NCBI GenBank assembly: GCA_002104895.1 | Contig: MCFG01000020.1 | Coordinates: 277,120 to 341,119 of the forward strand | Length of the DNA: 64,000 nt | Source: Anaeromyces robustus | Taxonomy: Eukaryota > Neocallimastigomycota > Neocallimastigomycetes > Neocallimastigales > Neocallimastigaceae | Reading direction: 5' to 3' | In this document: positions 40,601-53,756 of the stretch, in pieces | Numbering within the stretch: the stretch's first letter is position 1 | How the letters are laid out: each line of letters begins with the position of its first letter | Translations under genes and position numbers: made by a program | Notes under the pieces: model-generated | The model's database searches: none | Told to the model about the DNA's origin: nothing | What the model saw: the letters and a program-made list of their open reading frames with translations, nothing else

Positions 40601-43600
40601 GATAAAATTGATGATTATTTAGATCGTCAACAAAATCAATTAGTACCACATAAAAGTAGACATTATACAAGAGATAATCGACCAAAATTTGATAAATTAT
40701 TAAAACAACCTGAATATATGAAAAAGGGAGGTGAACTTCGTGATTATCAATTAACGGGTGTTAATTGGATGGCTTATCTTTGGTGTAATAATAATAATGG
40801 TATTTTAGCGGATGAAATGGGTTTAGGTAAAACAGTACAATCTATTTCCTTTTTATCCTATTTATTCCATACCATGCATTTATATGGTCCATTTTTAGTA
40901 GTTGTTCCTTTATCTACAATATCATCATGGCAAAAGGAATTTGAAAGATGGGCTCCAGATATGAATGTTGTCGTTTATTCTGGTGATTCTGTATCACGTG
41001 GTACGATTCGTGATTTTGAATTTTTATTACCAACGAAAAGTAAAGAGAAAAAATATAAATTTAATGTTTTATTAACAACTTATGAATTAATTATAAAAGA
41101 TAGACAATATTTGGGTGAAGTAAAATGGACTTATTTAGCTGTTGATGAAGCTCATCGTTTAAAAAATCGTGATTCTCAACTTCATGAAATTTTAAAAGAT
41201 TTTCATAATGCTAATCGACTTTTAATTACTGGTACACCACTTCAAAATAATATAGATGAATTATATTCTTTAGTACGATTTATTATGCCAGATGAATTTT
41301 CAGATTTAGAAAATTTTGAAATTTCTACAGATGCTGATACAGAAATGCGTATACGACAACTTCATGAACGTTTAAAACCATTTATGTTAAGACGTTTGAA
41401 AAAGGATGTAGAAAAATCTTTACCAACAAAAACAGAAAGAGTATTACGTGTAGAATTATCACATATGCAAGTCCATTATTATAAACATATTCTTACTAAA
41501 AACTTTTCAGCTTTAAATAAAGGAATTACTGGTCAAGGTCAATTCTCATTATTAAATATTGCTATGGAATTGAAAAAGGCAAGTAATCATCCATTTTTAT
41601 TCCCAAATGCTGAAGTTATAACAGATAATCGTGAGGAACAATTAAAAGGATTAATTATGAATTCTGGTAAAATGGTATTATTAGATAAATTATTATCTCG
41701 ATTAAAAAGTGATGGTCATCGTGTTTTAATTTTTTCACAAATGGTAAGAATGCTTGATATTCTATCGGATTATTTAGTACTTAGAGGTTATACTTATCAA
41801 CGTTTAGATGGTAGTGTAGGATCAGAAGCTAGAAAAAAGGCTATAGAACATTATAATGCAGAAGGTTCACCTGATTTTGTCTTTTTATTATCTACAAAAG
41901 CTGGTGGTTTAGGTTTAAATTTAGAAACAGCAGATACCGTTATTATTTTCGATTCTGATTGGAATCCTCAAAATGATTTACAAGTAAGTATAATAATAAG
42001 TAAATGTATAAACTAATTTATTTTAAATAATATTTAAAATAATAAATTATGATAAATAAATAATCAAACAAATAAATAAATTATGATAAATATATATAAA
42101 TAAATATTTCATTAAAGTTAAAATTATATATATTTATAAATAAATTATCATATCATAATTTTTAATTCAATTATTCATTTTTTTATTTTTTTTTTTTATT
42201 TTTTAATATAAACATCTATATTAATTTCTTAAAAGGGTAAGTTTTAATATATATATTTATATATTTATATTATTTGATCTATTAAAATTATTAATTAATA
42301 TATATATTATGAATGAATGAATGAATGAGTTAATTAATTATTTAATTATTTGTTTTCATTTTATATATATATAAAATTCTTTACAAAATTTATAAATATC
42401 ATATATTATATATTATATATTATATATTATATATTATTATTATTTATATAGCTATGGCTCGTGCTCATCGTATTGGACAAAAGAATCATGTTAATGTTTA
42501 TAGATTTGTATCTAAAGGTACAATTGAAGAAGAAATTTTAGATCGTGCTAAAAAGAAGATGGTTTTAGAATATTGTATTATTAAACAAATGGATACTTCT
42601 GGTGAAAACTTATTACAAAAATCAAATAAAAATAAGAGAGCGGATCAATTTAATAAAGAAGAATTACAAGCTATATTGAAATTTGGTGCACAAAAAATGT
42701 TTTCAGAAGATGCAGGAACAGAAAAATTAGAAGAAATGAATTTAGATGAAATTTTAGAAAGAGCTGAACATACTGAAACTACTGAATCTATGAATCTTTC
42801 AGAAGCAAGTGCTGAATTTTTAGAACAATTTAAGGTAGCAGACTTTGGTGTTAATGATTTAACATGGGAAGAAATTATTCCAGAAGAAGAACGTAAAAAA
42901 TTAGAAGAAGAAGAACGACAAGAAGAATTAATGTTTGCTGCAAGAAAAAGAGCTGCAGCTCAATCCTATTCAAGTGAAAAGAATAGTGATGATCAAGATC
43001 AAGATCAAGATCAAAATGAACAAAATGAAGATGGTCCACGTAAAAGAAGAAGAAGAGCTAGTAATAAAACTAAAAAGAGAAATGAAAATTCTGATTTCTT
43101 AACTGAAAAGGATGTTAGAGCTTTAATAAAATCTATATTAAGATTTGGTGATATTAATTTAAGATATGATGATATTGTTAAAGATGCTGATTTAGAAATG
43201 AAAGATCATGATGTTATTATCAGTACTTATGAAGGTCTTTATACTTTTTGTGAAGAATCTATTCAACAACAACAACAACAACAAAATGAAGCAAATGAAA
43301 ATAATGAAAATTCATCAGCTACTACTACAAGAAAATCAAAATCTGTTTTTGTTTCTTATGAAGGAGTTAATAATATTAATGCCATACAATTTATTCAAAG
43401 AGTTAATGATTTAAAACTTTTAAATAAACGTTTAAAGGATGCTAATGCTAATGATAAATTAAGATCATTCCGTTTATCTTCAGCTCTTAAACCTATAAAT
43501 AATTGGAGTTGTAAATGGGGACAAAAAGATGATTCTTTATTACTTGTAGGTATTTATAAACATGGTTTTGGTTATTGGGATAAAATACAACAAGATGAAT

Positions 43601-45063
43601 CTTTAGATTTTAAAGATAAATTCTTTTTAGGTCATAATCAAGAATTTGAAGATGAAGATCGTTTACTTCCTAAATCAGTACATTTAAATCGTCGTGCAGA
43701 ATATTTATTAAAAACATTATCTGAAGAAATGAATAATAATAAATCAAGAACTCGTACTAATTCTAAACAACAACGTTCCCATTCTAAAAAGCAATCACAA
43801 GAAAAATCTAATTTAATTGCCAATTCCGTTTCTGTATCTAAACATAAAAGTTCTAATAAATCAAGTAATAGTAAATCTTCAAATAAAACTTCAGGTTCAT
43901 TATCCACTTCATCTCATAAAAAATCTAAAAAAAGAGATAGAGATAGAGATAGAGAAAGAGAAAAAGAAAGAGAAAGAGATGAAGAACATGAAGAAGGAAG
44001 TATTGATGAAGAATCTGATTATTCTTCTATGGATGAACATGATTGTAAAGAAAGAATGAGACCTGTTAAAAGAGAATTAAAAGCTTTAAAAGATAAATCT
44101 AATAATTATTCAGGTAAAAAGAAAGCAGATTTCATTAAAGGAAGAGTAAAAGCTATTGGTGATATGATTCAAGATATTTTAAAAGGTATATCTAATCATC
44201 GTAAACGTGATAAATTAGAAAATCATCTTTGGAAATTTGCTTCATGGTTTTGGCCAAATGAAAATAATTCTATTAGTAGTAGTAAACTACGTGCATTATA
44301 TACCCGATTAGAACAATCACTTCAATCTAATGATAACAATTCCTCACCATCTCACGATGCTCGTAGAAGAAATTATTCCAATAGTTCTTTAACTTCTAAT
44401 GAACATAATCATTCAAGATCTTCTTATCATCATACAAATGATAAAACTAATAATAATAATTATAATTATCATCGTAATCATAATCATAGTCATAATTCTA
44501 ATAGCATAAATACCCAAAATATTAATTCTAATTCTAATACTAATACTAATATTAATACTAATACTAATACCAATACTAATACTAATACCAATACCAATAC
44601 CAATACTAATACTAATATTAATGGTAATATTAATAATATTAATTCAAAAACCTATCGTGAGCAAAATAGTAAATCATCTACAAATTCAAATTCAAATTCA
44701 AATTCAAATTTAAATACTCTTAATTCTACTCCAAATTCATATAATTCTTCTAAAAGATATTTACCAGGAGATAAAGAATCTTTAAATAATAATAAAAGAT
44801 ATAAAATGACCAATTCTTCATCTTCTCATCATTATTATAATGATAATACAATAAATCATAATGATAGTAAACGATCCTCCCTTTCACGAACGAATAGTCT
44901 TTCTAAAGCAAGTGATTATGAAGAAGATTCAAAATATTCCTCCCCAAAATATAATAATAATAATAATAAACCATCATCAAATAATTATCATCATCATAAT
45001 TCAAATAAATATTATAAACATTCCAAATCTTATAATAGTTATGAATCAGGTCCAGAAAAATAA
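37603..45063 (+). CDS. CHD1: CHD1-type chromodomain ATP-dependent chromatin remodeller
   Basis: Eight exons: 37603-37642, 38050-38489, 38780-38933, 39160-39468, 39658-39708, 40182-41983, a one-nucleotide exon at 42236, and 42452-45063 (TAA), giving about 1802 aa. The N-terminus is acidic/Ser-rich. Tandem chromodomains lie at about 330-480 ([34 protein letters not shown]). The SNF2 motor follows with motif I DEMGLGKT at about 542-549, motif II VDEAHRL, and the second lobe with [21 protein letters not shown] and ARAHRIGQ. The SANT/SLIDE-like DNA-binding region ([17 protein letters not shown]) and the CHD1 C-terminal CHCT helices ([12 protein letters not shown] ... WKFASWFWP) follow, then a long Asn/Ser/Thr-rich tail with an (Asn-Thr)n tract. 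CHD1 spaces nucleosomes behind elongating RNA polymerase II. The domain order and CHCT domain separate it from Mi-2/CHD3-type proteins. The 1-nt exon is discussed in the findings. Confidence 0.94.
41984..42451 (+). other. Split intron of the CHD1 gene with a one-nucleotide exon (G at 42236)
   Basis: The upstream exon ends ...TTACAA, followed by GTAAGT at 41984. The downstream exon begins CTATGGCTCG at 42452, after ATATAG. Joining them directly breaks the frame exactly where the family reads [12 protein letters not shown]. Between them, TTCTTAAAAG|G|GTAAGT at 42231-42242 offers an acceptor, one G, and a perfect donor. Adding that G gives CAA-GCT-ATG (Gln-Ala-Met) and restores the frame. A recursive-splicing or non-canonical TA-AG intron model would give the same mRNA. 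Confidence 0.7.
42390..42440 (+). repeat. (ATATT)n-like repeat in CHD1 intron
   Basis: ATATATTATATATTATATAT-type units just before the acceptor at 42451 in the second half of the split intron. Confidence 0.85.
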
Positions 45064-45839
45064 TAATAATAATAATTTTTTTTTTTTTTTATAGAATAAA
45101 TAAAAAAAAAAATTAAATAAACAAAAACAAAAAACAAAAACAATAACAAAAAATCAAACAAATCAAACAAATCAAATTATATATTTTTATATTTATATTT
45201 ATATAATTAGTAGTAAAATTATTTAAATTATTTAGAGATAAATTATATATATATAAAATATAAGTCTATATATAATATATATATAATTATAATTATAATA
45301 AATTAATAAATTAATAAATTAACATAAATAAATAAAATAAATAAATATATATGAAAAACTTCATAAATATAATTCAAAGAATATACAAGAATATATATAA
45401 ATAAAAAATAAGTTAATAGTAATAATATTTTTTTTTTATAATAATAAATAGATAATATATCTATAATTATATAGGTATATTATATATAATATTATTATCA
45501 TATCAACAACATTTTTTTAAAATCAAATATTAACAACATAAAATTCACAATTTTTTAATATATATATATATATTTAAAAAAAAAAAAAAAAAAACAAGAA
45601 ACAAAAAATTTAAATTATTTTAGATTATTATTTAAAAAATACCTTTTTTTTTTCAATTTTTTAATATACAGTTTTTTTTCTATATCAGTATAAATTATAA
45701 ATTAATAATTATAAATTATGAATTATAAATTATATATAAATTATATATATATTATTTCTTTCTTTCTTTTCTTTTTTTTTTTTTTTTTTTTATCTTATAT
45801 TCTTTCTTATATTTATACATAGTAATTAGTAGTTAAAAA

Positions 45840-45870
<31 letters not shown>

Positions 45871-47033
45871 CTTTAAAACAATAAATCAGTAAAAAAAAAT
45901 ATATATATATTTATTTTATTTCTTTAATTTTTTTTATAATTATTTTAATTTTTTACAAAATTTCATTTATAATAATTATTAGTATTAGTTTCATTATTTT
46001 ATTTTACTTTATTTTATTTTATTTCCTGAAGTTTTTATATAATAAAATAATTTTGACATATATATATATAAATACTTTTTATTATTGTTATTTTTTTAAA
46101 TATTAAATTAATACCATATAATATTATATATATATATAAAGACAGAAAAATAACAAAGAAAAAAGTATATTTTAAACAACATTTTCATTTTTTTTTATAG
46201 TTATATAATAATAATAATAATAATAATAATAGTAATAATGATAATAATAATAAATATATATAAATTTATTTAATTTTTATTCCCTTCCCAATATTATATC
46301 CTTTATTTTTTTTTCTAAAATAAAAAAAAAAAAAAAGAAATTTTTAAAATAAAACAGAATAAAAATAATTTTAATAAACTTTTTATTTAATATTCTTGTG
46401 TATCAATGGCTAACTCTTTTTTTTTTTTTCGCCATTTAATAATAAATATTATTATTATATATATATTTTTTATAATTTTTATTTTACAGAAATTTTTATT
46501 TTTTATTTTTATTTTTTATTATTATGAAGTATTTGTAAATAATAATAGGAATAAAAAATAGTTTTTTTTCTTTTCCTTTCTTTTCTTATATCATTGATTT
46601 TATTTATATATATATTTTTTATTTTTTATTTTATTTTATTTTATTATTTTTTTTTTTTTTGGTGGACATCTTTTAAATTCCTATATAGTTATATGTTATT
46701 TAATAATTAATCATTAATTAAAGGAATGTAACTATATAAGCATTATAGGAATAGAAATTTAATATAAAGTAAGTTAATAATTAATTAAAAGCATAAAATA
46801 TTTTTTTTTTTTTTGTATTAATAATCATCAAATAATAATAAATAATATATTAATATAATATTAATATAATATTAATATATTATTAATAATATTAATAATA
46901 TTATTAGTAATATAGATTAATAATATATAAATAAATTTTTATTATTCCGCTTAATATATTTTAATATATTATTGATATATATATTCATATATAAATAATT
47001 TTATAATCATGTGATTTATTATTAGTTTTTCCA
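45064..47033. other. Intergenic spacer between CHD1 and the thioredoxin cluster
   Basis: AT-rich DNA with poly-T/A tracts and TAA repeats. An imperfect inverted repeat (CTATATAGTTA at 46681-46691 against TAACTATATA at 46730-46739) lies upstream of the first thioredoxin. No coding region supported. Confidence 0.55.
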
Positions 47034-47040
47034 TATAAAA
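47034..47040 (+). promoter_or_regulatory. TATA box of thioredoxin gene A
   Basis: TATAAAA within CCATATAAAAGTTC, about 100 bp before the ATG at 47141. The same TATATAAAA(A)GTT context recurs before the other cluster genes. Confidence 0.5.
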
Positions 47041-47140
47041 GTTCAAATTTTTCTTTTTCCAAGCATCTAAAAAAGTTTATCTTTTTTAATAATATATATT
47101 ATATTTTATAATAGTAAAGAAAAAAAAATATAAACACAAA

Positions 47141-48011
47141 ATGATTACTGAAATTGAAAATGTTGAAGCTTTTGATGCTGCTATTAGCAAGCCAAATTGC
47201 AGTGTCGTTGATTTCTATGCTACCTGGTAAATATATATATTTTATTTTTTTTATCTTTTTTTTTTTTTTAAAATTTTTAAACATAAATTAAACTTTTTTT
47301 TTATGATGTTATTTTTTACTAATATCAATAATGATTGTTTGTTTACTTTTTATTAAAATTATAGGTGTGGTCCTTGTAAGGTAATTTTTATAATAAATCA
47401 AAGAAATAAAAAAAAATTAAATACTTACAAATGATAAAAGAAATATATTATATATTATACATTTTATTATTATTATTATTAATATATTTTTTTTGAAACA
47501 TTAAAATTTTAATATAGATGATCCATCCAGTTTACGAAGAACTCAGTAAAAAATACACTACCGTTTCTTTCTATCAAAGTAAATTTATAATTTAATTAGA
47601 ATCATTTATTTTAAATTAATATTGTTTTTTTTTATATTTGTAATAAAAAAGTTGCTTATTTTTATTTATAATTATTTTTTTAAAATTATATTAATATATT
47701 TATTTTTTTTTATACTTTTAATAGTTAATGTTGATAATGTTGAAGATGTTGTTCGCAAGGCTGGTGTTTCCTGCATGCCAACTTTCAAATTCTACAAGAA
47801 CGGTGAACTTGTAAGTGGTTTTATTTAAATATATATATATTTTCTTTAGATATATTAAAATATTGTAAATAAAAATAATATTTTTTAATAATTATAATAT
47901 TTTTAACTTTTAAAATTACTTTTTTTTTGGACAATCTTTAAAATGAAGGTTGATAATCTTGAAGGTGCTAACAGAAGAGAACTTGAAAGACTTATTGAAA
48001 AGAACCAATAA
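47141..48011 (+). CDS. Thioredoxin, gene A (WCGPCK)
   Basis: Five exons: 47141-47226, 47365-47380 (16 nt), 47518-47578, 47725-47810 and 47949-48011 (TAA), giving 103 aa, the usual cytosolic thioredoxin length. Start MITEIENVEAF; strand VVDFYATW leads into the redox motif WCGPCK at residues 29-34. The helix MIHPVYEELSKKY follows, then the cis-proline loop CMPTFKFYKNGEL and the C-terminal helix NRRELERLIEKNQ. The Cys pair reduces protein disulfides and is itself reduced by thioredoxin reductase. The tiny second exon encodes only the last base of Trp plus CGPCK. Relatively C/G-rich codons (GTC, TTC, AAG) suggest the highest expression of the set. One departure from the cluster is ATT (Ile) rather than GTT/GTC (Val) at the exon 3/4 junction. 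Confidence 0.93.
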
Positions 48012-48603
48012 ATAAAATAATTATATTTTTTTAATTTTTGTTTAGCCATCATGAATATTAACTAAACAAAAAAAAAAAACAAAAAAAAAACAAAAAAAAA
48101 AACTAAAAGCAAATATATAATATAATTGGCTAAATATTAGTATACTATTTTAATTGTCTGAATTAAAAAAAAAATCGTGACGATAGTATATTTATTGTAA
48201 ACAATGTGTACAATATCATTATATATAATATGTATAATAAGCCTATTATAAAAAAAAATTAATATATAAAAACAAATAAAAAATCATAAAAATTACTTAA
48301 AAAAAAAAAAAAAAGAGAAAAGAGAAATGTAAAAGATAAACATTATTCTTATTATTATTGTGTTTTATTTATTTATTTAGTATTAATTGAAGTTTTATAT
48401 TTAATTAAAAATATATTATATATTATATTATTTGTCATTAATAATGATTAAGATATAAAGTAGGGATAAACAATTTATATATTGTTAGAAACGAAACAAA
48501 ACAAAAAAAAATATTAATGATTAATGGAAAAATTAAATTGAATTACAAATATAAAATTCAATAATGAGAAATTATTTAATTTAATTATGTAATTCTTCAA
48601 TTT

Positions 48604-48685
48604 GTATTTGAAATAATATTAAAATTTCATTATTTCATAAATGTGTATTTAAAATAATATTAAAATTTCATTATTTCATAAATGT
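48604..48685 (+). repeat. Two-copy 41-bp tandem repeat
   Basis: GTATTTGAAATAATATTAAA and GTATTTAAAATAATATTAAA start at 48604 and 48645, each followed by the same ATTTCATTATTTCATAAATG. Confidence 0.85.
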
Positions 48686-48687
48686 CA

Positions 48688-48930
48688 TTGTAATTGAATT
48701 GTATTGATACAAGCCAATTAGTATTAGTAATAAATACTTAGTGTATTTCTTTATATTGCATTATGATTCAACTTTTAAATAATAAAATATATTATTCTTT
48801 AATAAATAAATTGTAATTGAATTGAATTGATACAAGTCAATTAGTATTAGTAATAAATACTTAGTGTATTTCTTTATATTGCATTATGATTCAACTAATA
48901 AAATATATTATTCTTTAATAAATAAATAAG
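48688..48930 (+). repeat. Two-copy tandem repeat, period 123 bp
   Basis: Copies start with TTGTAATTGAATTG at 48688 and 48811 and share a long, almost identical block ending in AAATATATTATTCTTTAATA. The second copy lacks a few bases before AATAAAATATA. Confidence 0.85.
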
Positions 48931-49313
48931 TTAAATGATTTATCGAAAAAAAAATAATAAGAGTAATTTCTTTTTCATTAAAATTATTCTTTTTCTTATT
49001 ATTATTATTTTTTTTTATAATAAATTTATATAAATGACATTATATTATTGACAGTAGCATATAGATCATAAAAATTGTTAAATTGTTATTACAAAAACCA
49101 ATTTCTAAAGTTAGTAACGACTTTATAATTTTTTTTTTTTTTTTTTTTACAATTTCAATTTCTTTAATTATTGAGGTAAAGTGTTTTTTTCATTATTATA
49201 TAAAAATAATAGTAGATTAGATTATTTATAATTATAATTAAAAACTACATATATTTTATTTTATTTTATTTTGTGATTATTTTTTTTTTTGAAAAAATAG
49301 TTACATATGATTA

Positions 49314-49614
<301 letters not shown>

Positions 49615-50178
49615 TATTCACATATAAATTAATGCATGAATTAATTAATGACATGGTCAATGAGCATTCAACAAATCTTTACCCTTAATTAATATATATT
49701 AAAAATATCATATTATATCATATTATAAAAATTATCAACGTCAAGATAAAATAAAATGATTTAGTAAAAAGGAAAAAGGAAAAAAAAAGTTATTATTTTT
49801 TTTTATCAAAAATATTAAAGATGAAGTATTATATATGAAATTATTGGAAATAATATAATATAATATAATGAAATAAATATATATTTTTTTTACCTCTCTG
49901 CCATAAAACTGTTTAACTGTTTGCCTATATAATTATTTATAAGTTATAAATATTTTCATATTTTTAAGATATTTATTACATATTTTAATTATTCCTGTTC
50001 CATAATGAAGCTTTTAATTTTTTAATTATTAATATTAATGTGGATAATACCTTAATTTTTATATTTTAATTAATTAATCAAAATTAAAAGAAATTAATTG
50101 ATTTAATGATTAACGAAGTTACTTGAAATGCAGTGAAGAATCTTTTTATTTACCAAATATATAATACTTTAATTTAAT

Positions 50179-50211
<33 letters not shown>

Positions 50212-50483
50212 AATTGATTATTCATATACACCATAATATCTTAATAATATATTAGCAGTTTTAAGTTTTTTTGTTTTTGTTTATTTAAATTAATTTTTTT
50301 TCTATGGAATTTCATTTTATTCCTTTATAAATAAATAATAAATAAATAAATAATAATAAAAAAACATTGTCTTTATCTATGAATTATGAATTAATCATTC
50401 ATTGTATTTTCATTTTATTCGTTATTTCTTTATTCAATTAATATTAATATTTATACATTTTTTTTTTGTGTTAAATTTTTTTC

Positions 50484-50493
50484 TATATAAAAA
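50484..50493 (+). promoter_or_regulatory. TATA box of thioredoxin gene B
   Basis: TATATAAAAA, followed by GTTCG, about 115 bp before the ATG at 50605. Confidence 0.5.
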
Positions 50494-50604
50494 GTTCGAT
50501 TTTTTTTACTTTTTATTTTAAAAATAATTATTACTTTTTTTAAATAAATATTTATTTTTTATAATAAAAGATAATATATTCAATAAATAATATCTAATAA
50601 CAAA

Positions 50605-51474
50605 ATGATTACTGAAATTGAAAACGTAGAAGCTTACAAGGACGCTATTAGCAAGCCAACTTTAAGTGTTGTTGATTTCTATGCTACTTGGTAAATATAT
50701 ATATAAATATTTATATATATTTATATATATTTATTTATATCCATAATAATTAAAAAAAATATTTCTATTGTTTATTTTTTTATTTTTTTTTATTTTTTTA
50801 TATTTATTTCTATTCCATAAATCATAATTATAGGTGTGGTCCATGTCAAGTAATATTATATATGATATGAAGAATAAAAATAATTCAATATTTAATATAT
50901 GGATAATGGATTAAATTTATTATTATTATGCTTTTTTTTTTTTTTTTATATAAACTTTTTTATTATAATAAAAAATTTTTTTTAATAGATGATCCATCCA
51001 GTAGTAGAAGAATTTAGTGAAACTTATACTAACGTTTCCTTTTACCAAGGTAAATAATAATTGTTTAGATCATTTTATTTATTTATTCATTTATATATAT
51101 CTTTATTTATATTTATATTTAAATTTAAATTTTAATTTAAATTTATATTTATATTAATATTTTATATACTTATAATAGTCGATGTTGATAATGCTTCAGA
51201 AGTTACTAAAATGGCTGGTATTCGTTGTATGCCAACTTTCAAGTTTTTCAAGAATAGCGAACTTGTATGGAATTTTTTTTATCAGAAGAATTATCATTAA
51301 TATTTATATATGTATATATATATAAATATAAAAATATTATATTCATAATTACTAAGATAATTTTATTATTATTGTATTATAATTATTATTTCATATATTT
51401 TTATAAAAAAGGTTGGTGAATTTGAAGGTGCTAAAAGAGATGAACTTGAAGAATTTATCAAAAAAAATATGTAA
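50605..51474 (+). CDS. Thioredoxin, gene B (WCGPCQ)
   Basis: Five exons: 50605-50690, 50834-50849 (16 nt), 50989-51049, 51179-51264 and 51412-51474 (TAA), giving 103 aa with the same intron positions and phases as gene A. The active site is WCGPCQ, with Gln replacing the usual Lys after the second Cys. The helix reads MIHPVVEEFSETY, the cis-Pro loop CMPTFKFFKNSEL, and the end is GEFEGAKRDELEEFIKKNM. All residues needed for thiol-disulfide exchange are present. The second half of the Cys pair and the overall length are normal, so it is probably a functional cytosolic thioredoxin. The Lys-to-Gln change could alter the pKa of the active site or partner choice (inference). Confidence 0.93.
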
Positions 51475-52080
51475 ATAAATTAGTAATATAGTTTTATAAA
51501 TTTACTCTTTGTAATTCTTATTGTTATTCTTGAATATTGATAAACAAGAATATATAAAATAAAATCAAGCAAACAATCAAATAAACAAAAAACGAAAAAA
51601 AAAACCTACACAAAAAAAAACGTAACAACAAATAATTAATAATGCTATTAAATATTTTGTCATGTTACATTTAATATATATAATAAATAATATATATAAT
51701 ACTATATCATATCATCATATTTAAATAATATATGTAATATGAATAATAAACTTAATAAATAATTAAAATAAAATAATATAAAATAAAAAATATAAATTTT
51801 AAAAAAAGTGTACTTTTTAATTTTAAAATTTAAGTTGTAGTTAAATATATAATAAATATATTTTTATATATATGTACATCGTACTTTTTTCTTTAATACA
51901 GATATTATACTTTTGTTTTATAGTATTGTATTATCATTCAGATAAAAGTAAAATTCTTAAAATCTATATATTGTCCCTTAGCTGAAAGTATTATAATTAA
52001 AGAAATTTATTATATTATATTATATTATATAATATTTCTTTTATATATATAATTTATAATATATTTTTTTTAGATAGAAT
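51475..52080. other. Intergenic, 3' flank of thioredoxin B
   Basis: AT-rich; a run of TATAATAAATA-like motifs resembles the 3' flanks of the other thioredoxin genes. No coding region supported. Confidence 0.5.
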
Positions 52081-52664
52081 TTTATACCTTTTTTTTTTTA
52101 ATTTTTATTTCAATTCTATATCAAAAGAATGGTCTTCTTATTGCCCTTGTTGTCAACAAGATGAACAATCCTTTGAACATTGGATTTTTGATTACCTTTT
52201 CTTCTCTTTAATTAGAATTCATCAATAATCCCTTCATACAGAATAAGGAAACACTCCTTATGCAATATTTATACCTCTATCTTAGAGTATGAAAAAATAT
52301 ATCAACCATAAAATCTATCTATTCCTTCTTGGTAGAACTTCAGCTTTGGAAGAACTGAATTTCAATAAAGGAGGAACGGAAGTAATTAATTGAACAACTT
52401 TACAAAAGTTCAAAGGAGTTTCTTGTTCTATATCTTGTGAGGTTGGCTGTTTTTTTTTAACAAAAATAGTACCAGTAATATGCAACTTTTTTGGAGTTGT
52501 TATCTGAACGGTACAAATCTACACTCTTCTAGACCAAGAACGTCAACGTCAAATCGATAAGACATAAAAATAATTGTATCTGGAATCGTGACATTATTTC
52601 AATCACAGGGGCTTCAGAGTCTTCTTTTTTTATTAGAAATAAACAATTTTTTTTTGTAGTAAAG
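52081..52664 (-). pseudogene. Unrecognised coding-like segment next to a thioredoxin relic
   Basis: Composition jumps to markedly higher GC than the flanks. On the minus strand there is an open stretch of 67 codons at 52518-52315 with normal protein texture (TPKKLHITGTIFVKKKQPTS, EQETPLNFCKVVQLITSVPP). Other peptide-like pieces lie to its right on the same strand. I do not recognise a family. It sits exactly where exons 1-4 of a thioredoxin copy would be expected, so it looks like foreign sequence inserted into, or replacing part of, that copy. Confidence 0.4.
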
Positions 52665-52730
52665 ATTAGTGAATTTCAAAGTGATAATCCAGGTAAACTT
52701 GAATTTATAAAGAAAAATAATAAAAAATAA
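52665..52730 (+). pseudogene. Thioredoxin relic: isolated last exon
   Basis: After a TAAAG acceptor, the sequence reads ISEFQSDNPGKLEFIKKNNK and then TAA. This aligns with the last exon of genes D and E (IGEFQGDNPEELEKLIKEK). No matching exons 1-4 are found upstream: the preceding 580 bp are the unrecognised segment. The 3' flank (TATTTATTGTTAACAATATA near 52972) matches that of gene A, confirming an old copy of the thioredoxin unit. Confidence 0.75.
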
Positions 52731-53756
52731 TGAGTTCTTACTGTAAATAATCTTGAATATTTTTTATAATTTTGTTTAATTATAAAATTATATATATATA
52801 TAAAGAAAAATGTTAACAAAGAATACTGTTATATATATATATATAAAAGAAAAACAATAATAACAACAAAATGTTATGTTTTTATTAAATCAACTAATCA
52901 TATTGTATACTATATTAATGGTTAGATATAATAAAAAATATTATTTTATATGAGATAAAATCAGTATATTTATTGTTAACAATATATAATAAGCTTTAAC
53001 CATACTATAAATAATAATTAATATTTAAACATTAAAATAAACAGGAAATATATATAGAAAAAAAATATAAGCAAAACACAATATAAAAAAAAGAAAAAAA
53101 AAAAGAAGAAAATAAATTTAATCATAAAATGAAGATATATGATCATCAGATCATAACAATAAAATTAATAATAAACAAAAAAAATAAAAATTTTAAATAG
53201 CATATTTAGATATTATAGTGTAAAAGGTTGTCTTTTTTTTTTTTTTTTTTTTTTTAAATAAATAAATATAGAAGCAATATAATATTTAATATTTGATATT
53301 TGGTATATATAAATTATTATTATGAGGGCAGTGATAGTTGGCAATTAATTTTTTTTTTTTAATATTGTAAAAATAAATTTTTAATTAATATATATTTAGT
53401 AATGATAAATATTTTAATGACTTTTTTTTTTTTTTATCTTCTTCTTTTTCTTTAATAATAAATTTTTAATTTTATTTTAATTAATTTTGGTCATTTTTCA
53501 TGGTAAATAGATTTTAATATATGAAATAATAATTATTAATTATCATATTTTTTTTTTTAATAAATTAGTTAGAATTTCATACATGGGATGATGATCAAAA
53601 TTAATTATTAGTAATGTATAAATAAATGAATAAATATAAAATAAATAAATAATAAATATACAATACATAAAAAAGTAATTATTAAATTTTTACATGTATA
53701 ACATGATTAATGATTAATTAATTAATTAATTAATTATTTGTTTATTTATAAATAAT
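52731..53756. other. Intergenic spacer between thioredoxin units
   Basis: AT-rich, with poly-T runs and a GGGCAGTGATAGTTGG block near 53328, which recurs before the next two units. Confidence 0.55.

Noticed and set aside
42451-42453. ATG at 42454 as a start of a separate downstream gene
   Set aside because: The frame continues the SNF2 C-lobe (MARAHRIGQ) and the CHD1 C-terminal domains; it is the last exon of the same gene.
43638-43907. 89-codon minus frame
   Set aside because: Antisense to the Ser/Lys-rich part of CHD1 exon 8.
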